Below the pieces are notes generated by a model. The model saw only the letters and a list, made by a program, of their open reading frames with translations, made no database searches and had not been told where the DNA came from. From Deltaproteobacteria bacterium (GTDB taxonomy: Bacteria; Desulfobacterota; Desulfobacteria; Desulfobacterales; QNYZ01), in contig QNYZ01000076.1 of NCBI GenBank assembly GCA_003973265.1, positions 1-53,559 of the forward strand: a stretch of 53,559 nucleotides of DNA. Direction: 5' to 3'. Below are positions 8,035 to 16,313 of this stretch, in pieces. The position numbers were made by a program, and so were the translations under genes. Numbering within the stretch: the stretch's first letter is position 1; each line of letters begins with the position of its first letter.

Positions 8035-10571
8035 ATTTTTATCCTCCTTACGTCAACCAGGCATTCGTTCCAGGCCGTTGTCGGTGACCAGATACCGGGT
8101 ACAAAATAGATCTCATGGAGCGGTTTAATCCAATGCATGGTCAGTGAATTGTACGACTCGTTTTTCAAATATTTAGCCCACCAGCCCTCCTCAAAAATTG
8201 CCGTACCCCGGCGGCATCCGGAATCGATAACCGCATAGGCGCTGGTCTTTCCCCGGTTATTATAAATCTGTACAAAATCTCCGGCTTTGATTTGTCTTTT
8301 CCGGGCATCTTCGGCATTGAGAAAAACCTTGGGTTTATGCCCCTGGAGTTCATTCAGCCATACGTTGTTGGAATGGGTCGAATGAACCCGGTACAAAGAG
8401 TTTTTGGTCACAAAGCGAAGTTTGAATTTCTTCCGGGCGGCAGGGTCAGCCTTATACTCGGTATCCGAAAAGGTCTCTTTGTAAACGGGAAGTTGTTCAC
8501 CCATCTCCAGGAAGAGATCTTCATCTTTATAGAATTCAATCCGTCCGCTCTTTAAGAATTTAGCCGTCGCCTTCAGCGGCGGCGGATAGCTTCGGGGCGG
8601 AAAGGGCACCCGGTGATTGATTTGATCATAAAACGGGATCTGACGATCATCCGGCGCGGTCGAATGGAGACGTACCGGTCCTTTTTTCAGCATACCGAGA
8701 GTAATCCCCTCGGTTTCCGCTCCGCCGGTGGCCAGCAGGATCTCGATAATTTTCTGGGAGGCGGTATCTTCATCAAGATCCGGGAAAAATTCTTTTTCCA
8801 TTCCGGGACTCAGCCGCCTGGCCAGTTCCCTTGCCACCCAGAATGCCGTTTTGCTCTCAAACATCGGTTTAATGGCCGGCTGCTGGAGCTGAAGATAGGG
8901 ATGCAGGATGGTGGCGGTCAGTTCGTAATTTTCATACCAGCTGGTGGCGGGAAAGACGACATCCGACCATTGGCACGAGGTCGTCATCGTAAAATCGAAT
9001 GTCGCCACAAACTTGATATCGCCCGAAGCCGACCGTTTTTTAAGCTGGTTCGCCATATTGTGCTGGTCAAAGGGGTTGCCCCATCCCCCGACCATCGCTT
9101 TGATGCCTTTTTTCGGATATCTTTTTCCCTTGCCCTGCAGAAAATAGAGAAACGGCACCCAGTTCAGCTTGCCGCCCTCGGGAAACCACCACTCCTTGAG
9201 GTTGAAGCGGATCCGGTACTGACCGGCATAGGAAGAGATGCCGCCGCCGCTCTGCCCGATACTTCCGGTTAAGACCGGAATCAGAGAGAGGGCCCGCCCC
9301 TTGAGATCTCCATTGTACCACTGATAGTTGCTGGCACCGTAAATAATATGAACCGGCTTGTTTGCCGCGGCTTCGATGGCGACTTTTTCTATCTGTTCGG
9401 CCGGCACATCGGTAATGGACGATACGTTATCAAGGGTATAGTCTTTCAGGGTTTCCCTTAATTCACTCAATACGGTGCGGACTTCAACCCGGCGGCCGTC
9501 TGTCAGTTCCACCTGGTATTCGCCCTCAAGTGTCGCCCCCGAAGGATCGAGGCGTTCGGGGTTGAGAATGGCAAACCCGTTTTGGGTATGAACGACAAAC
9601 AGATCTCGATAATCCGGTATTTTTTTCTGTTCCGCATCTGTGGCCAGGCCCTTTACTTCACTGGCACGCAACCTTTTGCCGGTATCTTTCCGCACGAGAA
9701 TCGGCATGTCCGTGAAATCTTCCAAAAAGGATGCGTCATACAATTTTCGATCGATAATGACCTTGGCCATACCCAGCCCCATGGCCGCATCGGTATCCGG
9801 TTTCAAAGCCACCCATTCATCGGCCTTGGCGGCCGTGGAACAAAAATCCGGGTCAAAAACAACCAGTTTGCCGTTGGTTTTCGCTTCCACGAGGTGGTGG
9901 GCATCCGGCAGGCGGGTCTGGATCAGGTTGGAGCCGAATACCATGGTATAGCGGGCATTGGGCCATTCCAGGGATTCCAGTTCTTCCGTCTGAACACCAA
10001 AGGTCATGGGCCAGAACATGGGCAGGTCCCCGTTCTGATCGTAGCCGTGATGGATACTCCAGTGGGCCAGGCCGGCCAGTCTCACAAAGGCACCTTTGTG
10101 TACATAGCCGGTTCCCGGGACCTGAACCGTCAGGCCCACGGCCTCGGGGCCGTATTTTTCCATAATCTTTTTCAGTTTATCGGCGGTATAATCCAGGGCC
10201 TCATCCCAACTGGCTTTTCGAAACTTTCCGGAGCCTCTTTCGCCGGTTCGAATCAGAGGGTACTTGACTCGATCTTTCCCGTACACAAGGTTCATCATGG
10301 ACAGCCCCCTCAGGCATCCACGCGGATTATAGCTTTCTTCCGGATAATCGGAACTTTGAATAATTGTCGTGATACGATCATCCGTGACATGAATATTATA
10401 TCCGCAGGCACCGGTACAGTTTGGAGAACAGGTAGAACGGGTGACTGTTTCTGCCCCCGTTTCCCCGGATGCTGCTTCAGCGCCGGCATAACGGAAAAAC
10501 TTCAAATCCAGAGAAGCTGCAGCGCCTGAGGCAAGGCCCATTTTCAGAAAAGAACGTCTGTTAACCTCCAT
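8031..10571 (-). CDS. Tat-exported molybdopterin oxidoreductase, catalytic subunit
   Basis: This 846-residue protein belongs to the DMSO reductase superfamily. It starts with a Tat signal (NRRSFLKMG). A proximal [4Fe-4S] site follows, with C48, C52, C56 and C86. Further on, YDQNGDLPMF at about residue 178 resembles the region around the Asp Mo-ligand of type II enzymes (NarG, DdhA, EbdA). The C-terminal cofactor domain is also present. The substrate cannot be assigned; tetrathionate, selenate, polysulfide or an organic donor are all conceivable. It heads a tightly overlapping operon (catalytic, FeS, NrfD, chaperone). AGGAGG precedes the ATG. HPP, CBS and signalling genes lie upstream on the same strand. 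Confidence 0.92.
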   Translation of the reverse strand: MEVNRRSFLKMGLASGAAASLDLKFFRYAGAEAASGETGAETVTRSTCSPNCTGACGYNIHVTDDRITTIIQSSDYPEESYNPRGCLRGLSMMNLVYGKDRVKYPLIRTGERGSGKFRKASWDEALDYTADKLKKIMEKYGPEAVGLTVQVPGTGYVHKGAFVRLAGLAHWSIHHGYDQNGDLPMFWPMTFGVQTEELESLEWPNARYTMVFGSNLIQTRLPDAHHLVEAKTNGKLVVFDPDFCSTAAKADEWVALKPDTDAAMGLGMAKVIIDRKLYDASFLEDFTDMPILVRKDTGKRLRASEVKGLATDAEQKKIPDYRDLFVVHTQNGFAILNPERLDPSGATLEGEYQVELTDGRRVEVRTVLSELRETLKDYTLDNVSSITDVPAEQIEKVAIEAAANKPVHIIYGASNYQWYNGDLKGRALSLIPVLTGSIGQSGGGISSYAGQYRIRFNLKEWWFPEGGKLNWVPFLYFLQGKGKRYPKKGIKAMVGGWGNPFDQHNMANQLKKRSASGDIKFVATFDFTMTTSCQWSDVVFPATSWYENYELTATILHPYLQLQQPAIKPMFESKTAFWVARELARRLSPGMEKEFFPDLDEDTASQKIIEILLATGGAETEGITLGMLKKGPVRLHSTAPDDRQIPFYDQINHRVPFPPRSYPPPLKATAKFLKSGRIEFYKDEDLFLEMGEQLPVYKETFSDTEYKADPAARKKFKLRFVTKNSLYRVHSTHSNNVWLNELQGHKPKVFLNAEDARKRQIKAGDFVQIYNNRGKTSAYAVIDSGCRRGTAIFEEGWWAKYLKNESYNSLTMHWIKPLHEIYFVPGIWSPTTAWNECLVDVRRIKI

Positions 10572-10612
10572 GAATCCCCTCCTTATTCATTTTCAAGTTA
10601 GATAACTATTTT

Positions 10613-11149
10613 TTAAAACCAAAATTCCGGATAACGGCGTTTTTCAGGAATATTGTTCACTAACAGCGCCACCACGAGCATGATGAGTGCCCCCAGGCCC
10701 ACCGGCATGACCACATAAAAAAAGCCCAGGCTGTGTATTTTCTGGCTGCCGATGACTGCAATCAAAGAAGTGGCACCACCGGGCGGATGCAATGTTCTGG
10801 TGGCATGCATGACCGCGATTGCCGTCGCCACGGCAACCGACGACGCCAGCCACATCTGACCGGAAAATAACTTATAGGCGCAAACGCCGATGATGGCTGA
10901 AAGGATATGCCCTCCCATGAGATTGCGCGGCTGCGCCAGCGGACTTTTAATGGCGCCGTAGAGAAGCACGGCCGATGCACCGAAAGAACCGATGATCATT
11001 GCCATATCAGTCTGGGCAAAAAAAGTATAGTGCGAATATGAAACCGCGGCGATACCGGCAAAAGCGCCGATCCAGGACCAGATGATCTCGGGAAAATTTA
11101 CCCCTGGGGGGCTCTGGGTCGTTCCCCGCATTTTATTAAAGTAATCCAC
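10613..11149 (-). CDS. HPP family integral membrane protein
   Basis: This 178-residue protein has four to five predicted membrane helices and the family signature TRTLHPPGGATSL near residue 125. HPP proteins are bacterial and plastid membrane proteins; some plastid members transport nitrite, but the function of most is unknown. In many bacteria the HPP domain is fused to a CBS pair, and here a separate CBS protein sits directly upstream. That suggests the two form one functional unit. The start is taken as GTG at 11149; an ATG at 11131 is an alternative, and neither has a good ribosome site. It lies 41 bp before the molybdoenzyme operon. Confidence 0.85.
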   Translation of the reverse strand: MDYFNKMRGTTQSPPGVNFPEIIWSWIGAFAGIAAVSYSHYTFFAQTDMAMIIGSFGASAVLLYGAIKSPLAQPRNLMGGHILSAIIGVCAYKLFSGQMWLASSVAVATAIAVMHATRTLHPPGGATSLIAVIGSQKIHSLGFFYVVMPVGLGALIMLVVALLVNNIPEKRRYPEFWF

Positions 11150-11170
11150 GTAGTCTGGCCGACTCCCCTC

Positions 11171-11809
11171 TTATCTGTGATGATCTGTTTTAATCGTCGG
11201 TATACAGGAGGACTGGACGATATCAGCCCGGGTGACAATTCCGAGCAGTTTCCCTTTCTTGTCAATCACCGGTACCCGGTTGATCCTGTTTTCTGTCAAA
11301 ATACCGGAAATGGCGGAAACAGAAACATCCCCTTGAACGGTTATGGCAGGCGCTGTCATGATGTGACCCGCATCCTGCTCTCGGATGGAAATGGCCAGGC
11401 AGTCCCCGTTACTCAAACAATGGGCAATCACTTCCATGAATGAGGTTTTATCCTGGTTTCCCAGAGAAAAGAGAAAGTCTTTTTCGGAAATGACACCGAC
11501 AACCCTGTTTTTTCGATCAACCACGGGAACCCCCGATATGCCATGGTTGGCCATGACATGTGCCACCTCTGCCGCAGGCGTGTCTGCCTGAACACAAATT
11601 ACCTTTTCGGTCATGACATCACGAGCCTGAACCGTTCGCGCCAGTCGCTCAAGAGCATGGGTATACGCGGATTGGTATAACGTCTTGAAATCGCCGGGCG
11701 TGATATCCAGGTATCCCTCGATATCTTTCATGGCGTCCAGAATATCGGCGTCTGAAATGTCAGGCGGGTTCAATGAACATGTATTTTCATGCCGAAAGCG
11801 ATCGGTCAT
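11171..11809 (-). CDS. CBS domain-pair protein, HPP-associated
   Basis: This 212-residue protein has an N-terminal helical segment (residues 1-60, including DITPGDFKTLYQSAY) and then a CBS pair: VQARDVMTEKVICV with PVVDRKNRVVGVISEKDFL, and GHIMTAPAITV with PVIDKKGKLLGIVTRADIV. CBS pairs bind adenine nucleotides. The ATG at 11809 is preceded by GGAAAG and overlaps the end of the PP2C gene by 23 bp, which suggests translational coupling. The HPP membrane protein follows 21 bp downstream, and CBS-HPP fusions elsewhere support a regulatory partnership. Confidence 0.87.
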   Translation of the reverse strand: MTDRFRHENTCSLNPPDISDADILDAMKDIEGYLDITPGDFKTLYQSAYTHALERLARTVQARDVMTEKVICVQADTPAAEVAHVMANHGISGVPVVDRKNRVVGVISEKDFLFSLGNQDKTSFMEVIAHCLSNGDCLAISIREQDAGHIMTAPAITVQGDVSVSAISGILTENRINRVPVIDKKGKLLGIVTRADIVQSSCIPTIKTDHHR

Positions 11810-12863
11810 TTTCTTTCCGTTTCTCCGGAATGAATACCGGCAGTGGTTTTTGGGCCAGCATGACGGTAATATTGTCCGTCCCTCCGGCATCAAGAGCGGC
11901 ATCTACCAACGCCGTGGCCTTTTCTTCCAACCCGGATTCCATATCGAGACCGGACTCCATGTTAAGAATGGACATCATCGCTTCAGTGCCAATCTGTTTG
12001 TAAAGGCCGTCGGTGGCAAAAACCAGAACGTCCCCGCTAAATAAATCCAGGCAGCCTGTTTCCGGTTTCGCATAGCCGCAGCCGACATATTGATCCATCA
12101 CGTTTCTCGAATAGTGCCGGGGCGCTTCTTCTTCGGTAATTTCACCTTCCGCCAGAAGAAACCGGGCCAGCGTCTGGTCTTTAGTGATTTGAGTCAGCCG
12201 GCGGTTTCTCAAAAGGTACAGGCGGCTGTCACCCACATGGACCCAATATGCCTTGCCGAGGCGGTACAAAACAGCAATCAACGTGGATCCCATCCCATCG
12301 TCCAGGGTCGGGTCATCGTCATGTTTACGACATATGGCCGTATCCATTTCAACAGCCAGTTTCGCAAGCTGGATCTGTTCATCACCGCCGGCGATATTCT
12401 TGACAGCCGCCAGCCGGGCTCTTAGAATTTCAGCCGCATAGTCCCCGGCAACATTTCCGCCAAGGCCATCGGCAATGGCCAGCAATATGTCTCCGTTCGA
12501 CATCCTTTTGATTAAATACCGGTCATCATTGGAAGAGTTTCCCCGGCCGATATGAGTATGGGCCGTTATTTTAAGAGGACTCAGGGACAGCTGCGTACTT
12601 CCTTCTTCGAGATGGATTTTTTTATAAAATACGCACTCTCTGCAGGAGGATTGTTTTTCAGCAAAAGACCCCTGGCATCGATTGCGGCAAAACGTTCCAG
12701 CCACCAGCCAGCAGGCCCTTCCCGCGTTTATTCCCCTGTTGAAACCATTAAAGGCGCGCTGCGCCGCAGCCGGGCATATACCAGATTTTTCGACCCGGGT
12801 GCCCCCTGGCTCTCTATGGCATTGCATATATTCCCAGCAGTTAATTTTTTTTGACATTTTCAA
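11787..12863 (-). CDS. PP2C phosphatase with N-terminal Cys-rich two-CW domain
   Basis: This protein of about 358 residues has two parts. Residues 1-85 form a cysteine-rich domain with two Cys-Trp pairs (NCWEYMQC and ACWLVAGTFC) and a terminal CRECVFY. The rest is a PP2C/SpoIIE-like Ser/Thr phosphatase. Its metal-binding acidic residues are seen in NDDRYL, ADGLGG, HVGDSRLY, ATDGLY and GTDNITV. The Cys-rich domain closely matches that of the kinase just upstream. It probably reverses that kinase's phosphorylation, as is usual for such pairs. The start may be TTG at 12863 (AGGA 5 nt upstream) or ATG at 12857. Its end overlaps the CBS gene. Confidence 0.92.
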   Translation of the reverse strand: MKMSKKINCWEYMQCHREPGGTRVEKSGICPAAAQRAFNGFNRGINAGRACWLVAGTFCRNRCQGSFAEKQSSCRECVFYKKIHLEEGSTQLSLSPLKITAHTHIGRGNSSNDDRYLIKRMSNGDILLAIADGLGGNVAGDYAAEILRARLAAVKNIAGGDEQIQLAKLAVEMDTAICRKHDDDPTLDDGMGSTLIAVLYRLGKAYWVHVGDSRLYLLRNRRLTQITKDQTLARFLLAEGEITEEEAPRHYSRNVMDQYVGCGYAKPETGCLDLFSGDVLVFATDGLYKQIGTEAMMSILNMESGLDMESGLEEKATALVDAALDAGGTDNITVMLAQKPLPVFIPEKRKENDRSLSA

Positions 12864-12878
12864 TATTTTCCTGAATAA

Positions 12879-14411
12879 TTATCCAATACCACCTGAAGAT
12901 ACGTCATTGCAATTCGTTCCGAATGCGGCCGCCTTTACAGAGGCGCTTCGTTTGTCCAAAAGCCGCTCTACGGCTGCACCGGCCTCTCTTGCATTCTGGT
13001 AGCGCCGGGCCGGGTCGCGCCGGCCGGCCCGGCGGATAAAATCGCCAAGCCCGTCCGGCAATCCTGAAGCAAATGGCTTCGGATCCGGGACATCACAGGA
13101 TAAATGAAGCTCCAATAGCTCCTGGCAGCTTCTTTCCGGGAAAGGGCGTCGCCCGACAACCATTTCATACGCCATGATTCCCAATGCATAGATGTCGGTT
13201 CGTGGATCCACCGGATCGCCTGTGATCTGTTCCGGCGCCATGTAGTGAGCCGTACCGGTATTGGCAAAATCCTCGGTCCCCGTGGGGCAGGCAAGCCCGA
13301 AGTCAAGGATTTTCACCTGGTCGTTCGGCTGGATAATAATGTTTGATGGATTCACATCGCGGTGGATGATGCCGCCCTGGTGGGCATAATCAAGTGCCGA
13401 AATAATCTGGCTTAAAAAATGAAGTACTCTGTGTGCGGGAAGGGGGGTGGGCCGACGAATCATCTCCTTGAGAGATCTGCCCGGTACGTACTCCATGATG
13501 ATAAACAGCGTGCGATAGCGCTCATCAAAATCATATACCTTGATAATATGGTCATGATTCAGGCTGGCAATGATTTTGGCTTCGTTACGAAAATTTTCCA
13601 GAAAGTCAGGATAAAGCGCCATATCATGGCGCATCATCTTTATCACTACCGGCTTCCCCAGCTGCCGGTGTTTACCCCGGTACACAATGCTGAAGGCACC
13701 GCGGCCGATAATATCGGTGGCAACATATTTACCGATGGTTCGATAGGCAGTGGGCCTTCGGCTGTCCAGGCGGTCTGCCACCAGTTCGGTGATAAAGCTG
13801 AGCAGGTCGGGATCTTGACTGGAGATTTCATCAAACTGTTCCCGGGTCATTTCCCAGAGATCCATGTCGGTCTCTGCCTCGACATGCGCACGCCGAGGTT
13901 CTCCAGTCAGGATCCCCAGTCCCCCGACAATGTCTCCTTCCCCATAGTGATCTACCGGATGAAGCACACCGTCTTTTTCAACCACGACCAGGCACGATCC
14001 CCGCTGAATAATATACGCTGTGTGTTCTACCTCACCTTGCACCACAAAACGTTGACCGGCCTTTATATGAATAAAGCGCAGCCGGTCGACAAAGGCACGG
14101 GAGCCATCGGGGGTGATGAATTGCAAAAATTTGGTCTGCCGGTTCGCCATCCCTTCCTCTTCTTGAACCATCTGATAAAAATCACATTCAAGACAGGAGG
14201 CACGCTTTTCGGCAAACGATCCCTGGATACATCCGCCACAAAAAGTACCGGCAACGGCCCAGCAGATTCTACCGCCACAAACGCCTGAATTAATACCGTC
14301 AAATGAAATGTCTGCGGCAGCAGGACAAACACCGGACTTTTCGGCGCTTCTTCCCCCGGGTTCTCGGCCACAGCGTGTAACTTCCCAGCAGTTGATTTTT
14401 TTTTCAGCCAC
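12879..14411 (-). CDS. Ser/Thr protein kinase with two-CW and cyclic-nucleotide-binding domains
   Basis: Three modules are visible in this 510-residue protein. A cysteine-rich two-CW domain (about residues 5-85) contains NCWEVTRC and ICWAVAGTFC. A cyclic-nucleotide-binding-type domain follows (about 95-210, with YGEGDIVGGLGILTGEPRRA). A Hanks-type kinase domain fills about 225-490. The kinase has an ATP-site Lys in VVIKMM, HRDVNPSN in the catalytic loop and DFG in ILDFGLA. The loop Lys usual in Ser/Thr kinases (HRDxKPxN) is Asn here. It is soluble, with no membrane helix. Of two GTG candidates, 14411 sits 9 nt after GGAGGT, while 14420 abuts it, so 14411 is preferred. The phosphatase follows directly. 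Confidence 0.92.
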   Translation of the reverse strand: MAEKKINCWEVTRCGREPGGRSAEKSGVCPAAADISFDGINSGVCGGRICWAVAGTFCGGCIQGSFAEKRASCLECDFYQMVQEEEGMANRQTKFLQFITPDGSRAFVDRLRFIHIKAGQRFVVQGEVEHTAYIIQRGSCLVVVEKDGVLHPVDHYGEGDIVGGLGILTGEPRRAHVEAETDMDLWEMTREQFDEISSQDPDLLSFITELVADRLDSRRPTAYRTIGKYVATDIIGRGAFSIVYRGKHRQLGKPVVIKMMRHDMALYPDFLENFRNEAKIIASLNHDHIIKVYDFDERYRTLFIIMEYVPGRSLKEMIRRPTPLPAHRVLHFLSQIISALDYAHQGGIIHRDVNPSNIIIQPNDQVKILDFGLACPTGTEDFANTGTAHYMAPEQITGDPVDPRTDIYALGIMAYEMVVGRRPFPERSCQELLELHLSCDVPDPKPFASGLPDGLGDFIRRAGRRDPARRYQNAREAGAAVERLLDKRSASVKAAAFGTNCNDVSSGGIG

Positions 14412-14450
14412 GCCGTTCACACCTCCGGCCCTTTCATTAAGCCTGACCGA

Positions 14451-15002
14451 TCAACGGGTCAGTCCGGGAAGAACAGCTAAAGCTTCTTTAAATGACTGTG
14501 CAGCTTGAAACAGCTGGGTGTACATCATGGCCAACCCGATAATTTCGGATAATGTCATCAGTGAGTCGAGGTCCGACCTGGAGATATCCCAAACCTGGCG
14601 ATGGTATAATCGTAAGGCTCCCATGGTATCCCCATGAAAAAGCACCGGCATGGAAACAAGCGCACCAATCCCCTCGGAAATGGCTTCATCGGGATATTGC
14701 AACAGGTCGGTTTTCCCGACATCTTTAATCACAATGGAATCTTCGGTCTGGATACACCCGATACTTTTATCAAACACCACCGGCCCTTTGTTCAAATAAT
14801 CAATACTCATTCCGAAAGTTGCCAGAATTTCAAGCTCCTTGGTCTCGTTGTTCAAGGCAAATAGGGTGCACCCCTTGATTTCAAGCGCCCCGACCAGCAG
14901 CTGTGTCAAATGATCAGCCATGATGCCGAGGTCGTCCGATTCGGCGATGGCCTTGGTAACCACCTTGAAAATATTAATATCGATTTTGTTTTCGGAAGCC
15001 AT
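14451..15002 (-). CDS. GAF domain sensor protein
   Basis: This 183-residue protein is a single GAF domain with a short N-terminal helix. Signs are the segment GALEIKGCTLFALNNETKELEIL, the GIGALVSMPVLFHGDTMGALRLYH motif and a C-terminal signalling-type helix. GAF domains bind small ligands or sense redox state. No output domain is attached, so it probably works through the adjacent kinase, though this is inferred only from position. GAGGAGG precedes the ATG. Its stop codon lies 39 bp before the kinase start on the same strand. Confidence 0.82.
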   Translation of the reverse strand: MASENKIDINIFKVVTKAIAESDDLGIMADHLTQLLVGALEIKGCTLFALNNETKELEILATFGMSIDYLNKGPVVFDKSIGCIQTEDSIVIKDVGKTDLLQYPDEAISEGIGALVSMPVLFHGDTMGALRLYHRQVWDISRSDLDSLMTLSEIIGLAMMYTQLFQAAQSFKEALAVLPGLTR

Positions 15003-15070
15003 GAGCTACCTCCTCATCCAACAAAAAAAAGAACTCCCTTTCATTCCCGTGCGTTTCCGGTATGCCGGCT

Positions 15071-15535
15071 TCAGGTGATCACACAGACTGTAATATCAGT
15101 TAACGCGGTGATAATTTTATTAAATACATGTCCGGTAAAATAGTGAGTCGCCTTTTTCGATTTGTGATTAACAATAATCAGGTTAAAGTTATCCGCTTTG
15201 GCAAACTGTATAATTTCAGTGGCGATATCTTTTTTGCGCGGTAAAAAAACAGCCCGGACCCTGTGCATGGAAAAACCGGATTGAACCAGGCTCTTTGCTG
15301 CGTCCTGTAATGCATTTTCCTGGGCCATGTTTTGCTGGGAAAGATAGTTCAAACTGCTTTTTAACCTGGCCATGACGGGGGCATTCCGATCCTCAATTTC
15401 AGGCAGGGGGGTATGGGCCGAAAGAAGTGTGACATCCGCATCCCGGTTGTGAGCAAACGTGTTAACCACAAATTTCAGGGATTTTTGATCGTAGGTGGTA
15501 AAATTGTATGGTACCAGAATTTTAATGCGTTGCAT
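15071..15535 (-). CDS. Universal stress protein (UspA family)
   Basis: This 154-residue protein has the UspA fold: an N-terminal strand RIKILVPYNFTTYDQKSLKF, a central segment predicted to form the nucleotide-binding core, and the C-terminal NLIIVNHKSKKATHYFTGHVFNKIIT, where the ATP-type G-2x-G-9x-G loop is degenerate. Usp proteins are induced by stress and often act as nucleotide-dependent regulators. It is the first gene of a co-directional series running through the GAF, kinase, phosphatase, CBS and HPP genes to the molybdoenzyme. The ATG follows a GGGG-rich ribosome site. Confidence 0.82.
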   Translation of the reverse strand: MQRIKILVPYNFTTYDQKSLKFVVNTFAHNRDADVTLLSAHTPLPEIEDRNAPVMARLKSSLNYLSQQNMAQENALQDAAKSLVQSGFSMHRVRAVFLPRKKDIATEIIQFAKADNFNLIIVNHKSKKATHYFTGHVFNKIITALTDITVCVIT

Positions 15536-16313
15536 ATCTACCCCCCATACCGATAGTCATTACACTTGCAATCGGATCACAGACTCGAGAGAGGAAAAAA
15601 GGCCGTGTCCGAACGCTTAATTTGCGCCCATTCTGGAAACAGAATACCAGAACCGGAGTTTCACCCGACGCATGGCAATGCGAAAGTGTCAACGCTTGCG
15701 AACTGCCGGTCAAGCCCTCGTTCATATAAGCTTATATGCAACATTGTGGTATGTGTCAAGCGAAATTTTCCAACCAGAGCTGAATACGAAGCCCTTGCCA
15801 TAAGCAGGTTCAACAGGATAATAATAATTTCAAATTCATCGTCCGGTGGCTACTTTAAATCGGCTGTCATTGTATTGCCAGGGCATCAGCTATAATGATT
15901 TTCCTCCGGACAAGAGGAATGCAGGGCCTCCCTGATCTCCTAATAAAAAAATGGGTCTATCCGGCGTACAGGGCCCTGGCCGTGGGGATCCGTTTTTTTT
16001 CCAGAAATGTGATCACCAATCTTTCCTCTTTCGACCTCCCGTTATCTAATTGATATCTGCCAACCGTCGCACCAGAAGTTCCCTGCGGACTGGTCTGTTT
16101 TATGGAGACGTACCCGATTCGTCGGCAACCGAAGTACTCTCAAAAAATCAAAAAAATACACCCCTGGGTGGATACAAATACGCCCATACGCCGATTTAAT
16201 TCGATATTTGCCCATGCTACTTATAATCAACCAGTTGTTTCTGTACGCCTGGAAACGAAATCCGCAAGATAATTGTCCCCGGAGGTACGAACTAAGAAAA
16301 AAGGGAGGGTAAA
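15536..16313. other. Divergent intergenic region
   Basis: This 778-bp gap separates the minus-strand uspA-like gene from the plus-strand exporter, so it should hold two divergent promoters. It contains one perfect 16-bp palindrome (15723-15738). The short open frames here have no family features or ribosome sites. GGGAGG before 16314 is the ribosome site of the exporter gene. No RNA gene was recognised. Confidence 0.55.
15723..15738. promoter_or_regulatory. Perfect 16-bp palindrome, possible operator
   Basis: CATATAAGCTTATATG is a perfect 16-bp inverted repeat about 190 bp upstream of the uspA-like start. It lies in the region shared with the divergent exporter gene. It could bind a dimeric regulator. 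AT-rich palindromes also occur by chance. Confidence 0.35.
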
